From Elizabethkingia miricola (GTDB taxonomy: Bacteria; Bacteroidota; Bacteroidia; Flavobacteriales; Weeksellaceae): a stretch of DNA of 64,000 nt. Shown here piece by piece: positions 59,782 to 64,000 of this stretch. The translations under genes were made by a program, and so were the position numbers. The notes beneath the pieces were generated by a model. That model did no database searches. It was given only the letters and a program-made list of their open reading frames with translations, and had not been told where the DNA came from. The first letter of the stretch is position 1, and each line of letters opens with the position of its first letter. The stretch spans positions 1 through 64,000 of the forward strand of contig NZ_LSGQ01000004.1 of NCBI RefSeq assembly GCF_001675285.1, read 5' to 3'.

Positions 59782-59789
59782 TACATTTG
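59782..59789 (+). promoter_or_regulatory. -7 box for the iron alcohol dehydrogenase gene
   Basis: TACATTTG matches TAnnTTTG. It covers the in-frame TTG at 59787, so the ATG at 59808 is the likelier start, 18 bases downstream. Confidence 0.6.
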
Positions 59790-59807
59790 TTAGGCAAAAT
59801 CAATCCT

Positions 59808-60971
59808 ATGCTAAATTTTAAATATAAAAATCCAACCAAAATTATTTTTGGAAAGGGTGAAATCGCTTCACTTGGAAAAGAGATTCCTTCAGATGCTAAA
59901 ATTCTTCTGTTATACGGAGGTGGCAGTATTAAAAAGAATGGCGTATATCAACAGGTAAAAGATACTCTGGCAAATCATCAGGTAGAAGAATTTGGAGGTA
60001 TTCCTGCTAATCCGGAATACGAAGTACTGATGGAAGCTTTACAAGTTATTAAAGAAAAGAATATTACTTACCTTCTTGCCGTTGGTGGCGGATCTGTTAT
60101 CGACGGAACCAAATATCTTGCTACTGCTGCAAAATACAATGGAGAGCCCTGGGATATCCTTAGAAATTCGGTAAGAACTATGGAAGGACAGGCTTTACCT
60201 TTTGCTACGGTATTAACTTTACCTGCTACAGGTTCGGAAATGAATTCCGGCTATGTTATTTCAAGAAGAGCTACTCAGGAGAAATTATCTTCTGGTGGAC
60301 CGGGATTATTCCCACAAGTTTCTGTTCTTGACCCTGAGGTTATTCGTTCTATTCCAGAAAATCAGATTGCCAATGGTATTACCGACGCATACACTCACGT
60401 AATGGAACAATACATGACCTATCCTATTGGGGCTACATTACAGGACAGATTTGCGGAAAGTATTTTGCAATCTTTACAGGAAATTGCGCCTAAGGTTATG
60501 CAGGAAGAATTTGATTATACAGCTGCTGGTGATTTTATGTGGAGCTGTACTATGGCACTTAATGGACTGATTCAACAAGGTGTTCCTTCAGATTGGGCTG
60601 TCCACGCTATAGGACACGAACTTACAGCATACTACGGTATAGATCATGCACGCACACTAGCGATTATTGCGCCTAGCCATTACCGTTATAATTTGGAATC
60701 TAAAAAAGAAAAGTTAGCTCAATATGGCGAAAGAGTATGGAATATCACGGAAGGAACAACGGAAGAGAAAGCATTAAAAGCCATTGAAAAAATGGAGCAA
60801 TTCTTCCATTCTTTGGGAATACTAACTAAACTTTCAGAATATACAGAGGCATATAACGGAACTGCAGAAAAAGTTGAAAGTGCCTTTATCAGTAGAAATA
60901 TGGCAGGTATTGGGGAGCATAAAAAACTAACTCCTTCCGATGCTAAGAAAATTGTTGAAATGAGCTATTAA
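59808..60971 (+). CDS. iron-containing alcohol dehydrogenase, YqhD/BDH-like
   Basis: A 387-residue group III alcohol dehydrogenase. The nucleotide-binding segment is LLYGGGSIKKNGVY and LLAVGGGSVIDGTKYLA. Metal ligands lie in GITDAYTHVMEQY (Asp and His) and HAIGHELTAYYGIDHARTLA (two His). LPATGSEMNSGYVI is also conserved. The GGGS motif near residue 37 fits NADPH-dependent aldehyde/butanol dehydrogenases. It probably detoxifies or reduces short aldehydes. The SGNH hydrolase gene follows after 4 bp. Confidence 0.88.
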   Translation: MLNFKYKNPTKIIFGKGEIASLGKEIPSDAKILLLYGGGSIKKNGVYQQVKDTLANHQVEEFGGIPANPEYEVLMEALQVIKEKNITYLLAVGGGSVIDGTKYLATAAKYNGEPWDILRNSVRTMEGQALPFATVLTLPATGSEMNSGYVISRRATQEKLSSGGPGLFPQVSVLDPEVIRSIPENQIANGITDAYTHVMEQYMTYPIGATLQDRFAESILQSLQEIAPKVMQEEFDYTAAGDFMWSCTMALNGLIQQGVPSDWAVHAIGHELTAYYGIDHARTLAIIAPSHYRYNLESKKEKLAQYGERVWNITEGTTEEKALKAIEKMEQFFHSLGILTKLSEYTEAYNGTAEKVESAFISRNMAGIGEHKKLTPSDAKKIVEMSY

Positions 60972-60975
60972 AACC

Positions 60976-61635
60976 ATGAAGAGATTAAGAATGATATTTG
61001 CGTTTGTAGTATTACTTTCAGTAACACTTCAAGCGCAAGAAAAAAGAATATTCTGGCACGATATTCAGGAATTTAAAAAGAGAGACAGTTTAAATGGAAT
61101 TCCTCAAAATGCTATATTATTTATTGGGAGTTCAACCTTTACCAAGTGGACTGATATTGCTAAATACTTCCCTCAGAAGACCATTATTAACAGAGGTTTT
61201 GGCGGTTCAAGACTTTCTGACCTCAATTACTTTGCAGATGATTTATTGAAACCTTATCATCCTAAACAAATTGTAGTTTATTGTGGAGATAATGATTTTG
61301 TATCGGAAGACAAGCCATCTGTAGATACTGTGGTTGCAAGATTTAAAACCTTCTATGGTAAAATAAGACAGTATTATCCTAAAATTAATGTATCTTACAT
61401 TTCAATTAAGCACTCACCTTCCAGAGAAGGCTACTGGCCACAAATGCAGCAGGCTAATAAGAAAATAAAAGCTTTCCTGAAAAGTCAGAAAAACACTTCA
61501 TACATAGATATTACCAAAGTAATGAATGATAAAAATGGTGTTATTAGAAAGGATATATTTCTGGATGACATGCTCCATATGAAACCATCGGGTTATGCTA
61601 TATGGGAAAAAGTGATAGCACCTTACTTAAAATAA
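60976..61635 (+). CDS. SGNH/GDSL-type hydrolase, exported
   Basis: A 219-residue protein with a signal peptide (LLSVTLQAQ). Block I is LFIGSSTFTKW with the nucleophilic Ser, block II is NRGFGGSRLSDL, block III is VVYCGDNDF, and block V is DDMLHMKPSGYAIW with the catalytic Asp and His. It resembles lysophospholipase or carbohydrate esterase SGNH proteins. It lies 4 bp after the alcohol dehydrogenase gene, so they are probably co-transcribed, and is followed by a 19-bp hairpin. Confidence 0.87.
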   Translation: MKRLRMIFAFVVLLSVTLQAQEKRIFWHDIQEFKKRDSLNGIPQNAILFIGSSTFTKWTDIAKYFPQKTIINRGFGGSRLSDLNYFADDLLKPYHPKQIVVYCGDNDFVSEDKPSVDTVVARFKTFYGKIRQYYPKINVSYISIKHSPSREGYWPQMQQANKKIKAFLKSQKNTSYIDITKVMNDKNGVIRKDIFLDDMLHMKPSGYAIWEKVIAPYLK

Positions 61636-61672
61636 TTACGAAATGCTCCTGACAGGAGCATTTCGTAATTAT
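61632..61672 (+). terminator. long terminator overlapping the next promoter
   Basis: A perfect 19-bp stem (61632-61650 with 61654-61672) has a 3-base loop. Its end overlaps the TATTTTTG -7 box (61672-61679) of the downstream lipoprotein gene. Confidence 0.85.
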
Positions 61673-61679
61673 ATTTTTG
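61672..61679 (+). promoter_or_regulatory. -7 box of the lipoprotein gene
   Basis: TATTTTTG (TAnnTTTG) starts on the last base of the upstream hairpin and ends 12 bases before the ATG at 61692, excluding the in-frame TTG at 61677. Confidence 0.55.
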
Positions 61680-61691
61680 CGAAAAAATTAT

Positions 61692-62525
61692 ATGACAAAA
61701 AATCTATTTTATCTTTTTCCAATCGTCATCTTATTATTTTCCTGTCGTAATAATGATAGCGAACCTAGGGAAACTCTTATTAGAGAAGCAAACTTAACTT
61801 TTAACCCACCTAAAAACGCTTCTAATTCGGACCTTTTTTATTATTACAATTTTAAATATGATACAAATAATAGATTGGTAGAACGAATAGGTGCTCCTAT
61901 AATGGATCCATCTGGTAACATAATAACTTTCACCTATAAAATTTCTACAACAATTGAATATGGAAACAAATCTGCATCTATAAAAGGAAGCTCCACAGAG
62001 TTAATCGTTTCTAAAGATAAAAAAGAGAACTTGATTTTCAATGAAAGCAACCAAATTATCGAGAGAAATATCATTAATGAAACTTTTCCGAAATTGAATA
62101 AAAAAACAAAATATTTTTATAATGGAAAGCTTTTAGTGAAAACGGAAACTACTTTTCCTAACAATATATTTAATCCGGAAAGGCCATATGACTATATTGA
62201 AACAATTATTGAGAAATTTGCTTATGACCCAAATGAAAACCTTCAAAATATAATAACAACAAGACTCCTAGCAAATGGTATGGAATCCACAACTCAAGTA
62301 TATGAAAAACAATTTGGTAATTATGATACAAGTAGAAATCCTTTCAAAAAATTAAATGTTTTAAATGACTACTTAGAAAGAAGTTTATCCAGAAATAATT
62401 TCAGATACATGGCAGTCATTTATTATACTTCAAACAGTAAACAACTTATCTCAGAAACAGAATGGAATTTTAATTATGATTCCAATGGTAACATTATTTC
62501 GAGTAACTCTATAACTCTGGAATAA
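61692..62525 (+). CDS. lipoprotein of unknown function
   Basis: A 277-residue protein with lipobox LLFSC near residue 18. The mature part contains repeated YD-like segments (YNFKYDTNNRLVERI, FNFNYDSNGNIISS) similar to short RHS-type or beta-strand repeats, separated by YFYNGKLLVKTET. I do not recognise a family. The start at 61692 is set by the -7 box. It is probably attached to the outer membrane. Confidence 0.65.
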   Translation: MTKNLFYLFPIVILLFSCRNNDSEPRETLIREANLTFNPPKNASNSDLFYYYNFKYDTNNRLVERIGAPIMDPSGNIITFTYKISTTIEYGNKSASIKGSSTELIVSKDKKENLIFNESNQIIERNIINETFPKLNKKTKYFYNGKLLVKTETTFPNNIFNPERPYDYIETIIEKFAYDPNENLQNIITTRLLANGMESTTQVYEKQFGNYDTSRNPFKKLNVLNDYLERSLSRNNFRYMAVIYYTSNSKQLISETEWNFNYDSNGNIISSNSITLE

Positions 62526-62566
62526 TATTTTAATGCAATAAACAGAAGCATTATAAAATCAAAGTT

Positions 62567-63373
62567 ATGGAAGTCAACAAAAATATATCTTTAGTCCTTT
62601 CCGGTGGTGGCGCCAGAGGCTTAGCTCATATAGGTGTTATCGAAGAACTGGAGAGACAAAACTTTAAAATCAATAGCATTGTTGGAACTTCCATGGGCGC
62701 TTTAGTTGGAGGAATATATGCCATGGGCAAACTTCAGGAGTTTAAAGAATGGATAGTAAAGCTTAACCGTTACAGTTTTCTGAGGCTTATAGATTTTTCT
62801 TTCAAAAACGGTGGCTTCATTAAAGGTGAAAAAATTCTGAATATCCTAAGTCTGGCCATACCCGGAGAAAATATTGAAGACCTTAAAATTCCGTTTGCAT
62901 GTCTAGCAACAGACATACAGGCACATCAGCCCGTATACATTAACTCAGGAAATATTTATGACGCTATAAGGGCTTCTATAGCTATACCCTCTGTTTTTAC
63001 TCCGGTTATAAAAGATAATATGGTTTTGGTAGATGGCGGTGTTCTGAATAACATTCCGATTGATTATGCCATAAAAACGAATCCGGAAGATAAAATACTT
63101 GCGGTAAACGTTAATGCCAGAATTCCTTTTGAAGGAAAAGCGCTTCCTACACCTTCATCTAAGCTGGGAATGCTGAGACTGACTAACCGGACTATATCTT
63201 TAATGATTGAAACCATTGGTAACTTTAATCTTAAAGAACATGCTCCTGATTTTATGATTAATATTTCCCGTTATTCCTGCGAATTATATGAATTCTATAA
63301 GGCTCAGAACCAAATAGAATATGGCAGAAGATGTGCCCGGGAGCAGCTGAAAAATTATTTTACACAGCACTAA
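62567..63373 (+). CDS. patatin-like phospholipase (RssA-type)
   Basis: A 268-residue patatin. The oxyanion motif is LVLSGGGARGLAHIGV, the nucleophilic Ser lies in VGTSMGALVGG and the catalytic Asp in VDGGVLNNIP, so the Ser-Asp dyad is complete. It is a cytoplasmic or membrane-associated lipid acyl hydrolase, with no signal peptide. It converges with the helicase gene; a terminator lies between. Confidence 0.9.
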   Translation: MEVNKNISLVLSGGGARGLAHIGVIEELERQNFKINSIVGTSMGALVGGIYAMGKLQEFKEWIVKLNRYSFLRLIDFSFKNGGFIKGEKILNILSLAIPGENIEDLKIPFACLATDIQAHQPVYINSGNIYDAIRASIAIPSVFTPVIKDNMVLVDGGVLNNIPIDYAIKTNPEDKILAVNVNARIPFEGKALPTPSSKLGMLRLTNRTISLMIETIGNFNLKEHAPDFMINISRYSCELYEFYKAQNQIEYGRRCAREQLKNYFTQH

Positions 63374-63423
63374 AGAAACATCAGAGATTTTTCATTTAAT
63401 ATATTCTTGAAGCTCCAAATATA

Positions 63424-63453
63424 AAAAACCGTGTAAATTCTTACACGGTTTTT
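63424..63453. terminator. bidirectional terminator between patatin and helicase genes
   Basis: A perfect 13-bp stem (63424-63436 with 63441-63453), loop ATTC, with A- and T-runs on the two sides, lies between converging genes. Confidence 0.9.
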
Positions 63454-63466
63454 ATTTGATCTATTA

Positions 63467-64000
63467 TTATCTCTTATTTCTTTTAGCTTTTTGTTTCTGC
63501 TGATTTCTGTTAGCAGGCTTTGTTTTAGGTGGTTTTCTTTTAGTAGGTCCACCAAGGTTAATTTTTTTATTTTTATCCTTCTTCTCATGAAAGGCTCCAC
63601 CACCCTGCGTAATATCCGGTGCCTTTGTAGGATTCTTCATTTTGACCTCTTCTTTTTCAGATTCGATCTTTTTAGGATTAATGATTACTTCCTCAGGGAA
63701 ATCAATAAACTGAAGCTCTTTGTTCATTAAAACTTCAATCTCCAACAGTAAAGCTTCTTCTTTTTTAGTAATGAAAGAAATTGCTGTACCATCTTTATCA
63801 GCACGACCTGTACGACCGATACGGTGAATATATTGTTCCGGAACCTCTGGGACTTCGAAATTGAATACATGGGTAATATCTGAAATATCTAGACCACGTG
63901 CCATTACGTCTGTTGTAATAAGACCTCGCACTTCGGCATCTTCAAATTTACGCATGGCTCTTAATCTGTAGTTTTGAGATTTGTTAGAGTGGATTACATC
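63467..64000 (-). CDS. DEAD-box RNA helicase, C-terminal part (partial)
   Basis: The frame stays open to the window edge, so only the last 177 codons are seen. They contain helicase motif V (TTDVMARGLDISDITHV) and motif VI (QYIHRIGRTGRADKDG), then a Lys/Pro-rich tail ending KAKRNKR. This resembles RhlE/DeaD helicases of Bacteroidota. The N-terminal domain with the DEAD motif lies outside the window. An internal ATG at 63955 is not the true start. Confidence 0.92.
   Translation of the reverse strand, partial: DVIHSNKSQNYRLRAMRKFEDAEVRGLITTDVMARGLDISDITHVFNFEVPEVPEQYIHRIGRTGRADKDGTAISFITKKEEALLLEIEVLMNKELQFIDFPEEVIINPKKIESEKEEVKMKNPTKAPDITQGGGAFHEKKDKNKKINLGGPTKRKPPKTKPANRNQQKQKAKRNKR

Overview
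The window is chromosomal DNA from a member of the Bacteroidota, class Flavobacteriia, most likely Weeksellaceae (Elizabethkingia or a close Chryseobacterium relative). The assignment rests on the AT-rich sequence, Bacteroidota-type promoters (TAnnTTTG -7 boxes) in front of many genes, and family content typical of the group: a GLPGLI protein, a fimbrillin-like lipoprotein, DUF4294, a stand-alone MnmD, an AroG/chorismate mutase fusion, bacillithiol-linked YtxJ and BstA, mevalonate-pathway genes, and a TonB-type receptor. The genus is inferred from overall gene content only. There is no rRNA operon, CRISPR array, prophage or classical insertion sequence. One tRNA gene is present (initiator tRNA-fMet at 2139-2211).

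Layout. 47-6376: ArsC-like protein, S41 peptidase, thioesterase, tRNA-fMet, a GLPGLI protein preceded by a 59-residue double-glycine-leader peptide, and a large S9 peptidase. 6526-8753: operon of a Sua5/YciO-family protein, yaaA and prmC. 8835-14523: fimbrillin-like lipoprotein, DoxX protein, ilvE, mnmD-Nudix pair, S1/P1 nuclease, DUF4294 protein. 14568-17458: M42 peptidase and the scoA/scoB CoA-transferase pair, split by a four-helix-bundle (S23/IVP) gene bounded by inverted repeats. 17479-20795: minus-strand group of bstA, ytxJ, a Crp-type regulator, an exported deformylase-like protein, a GNAT-like protein and a membrane protein. 20849-26607: pncA, a beta-barrel protein, a small dispersed-type repeat, a DUF3472-like lipoprotein, rluB-type pseudouridine synthase, and two isoprenoid genes.

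26932-32949: an orphan ABC transporter pair, rsgA, AroG/chorismate mutase, dnaX with a probable -1 frameshift, and ppa. 33106-39923: amidohydrolase/NTF2 fusion, radC, a second S41 peptidase, and a tight run lolD - L,D-transpeptidase - DoxX-like - AraC regulator. 40142-44005: a 1287-residue multi-domain GH31 enzyme. 44283-50009: GT32 glycosyltransferase, PDH E2 and E1-alpha, galE and a DegT-family aminotransferase. 50383-54103: outer-membrane receptor with a separate partner gene, and a WxPGYW-repeat protein. 54370-64000: PEP carboxylase, a structured leader region before a GNAT gene, a dioxygenase-like protein, an iron alcohol dehydrogenase, an SGNH hydrolase, a lipoprotein, a patatin and the C-terminal part of a DEAD-box helicase cut by the window edge.

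Most of the window is ordinary core metabolism and envelope function. The least ordinary items are the repeat-bounded S23 gene inside the sco operon, the dnaX A10 slippery run with a downstream stem-loop, the leader-peptide/GLPGLI pair, the structured region before the GNAT gene at 57275, and a secreted deformylase homologue with an altered metal-binding motif.
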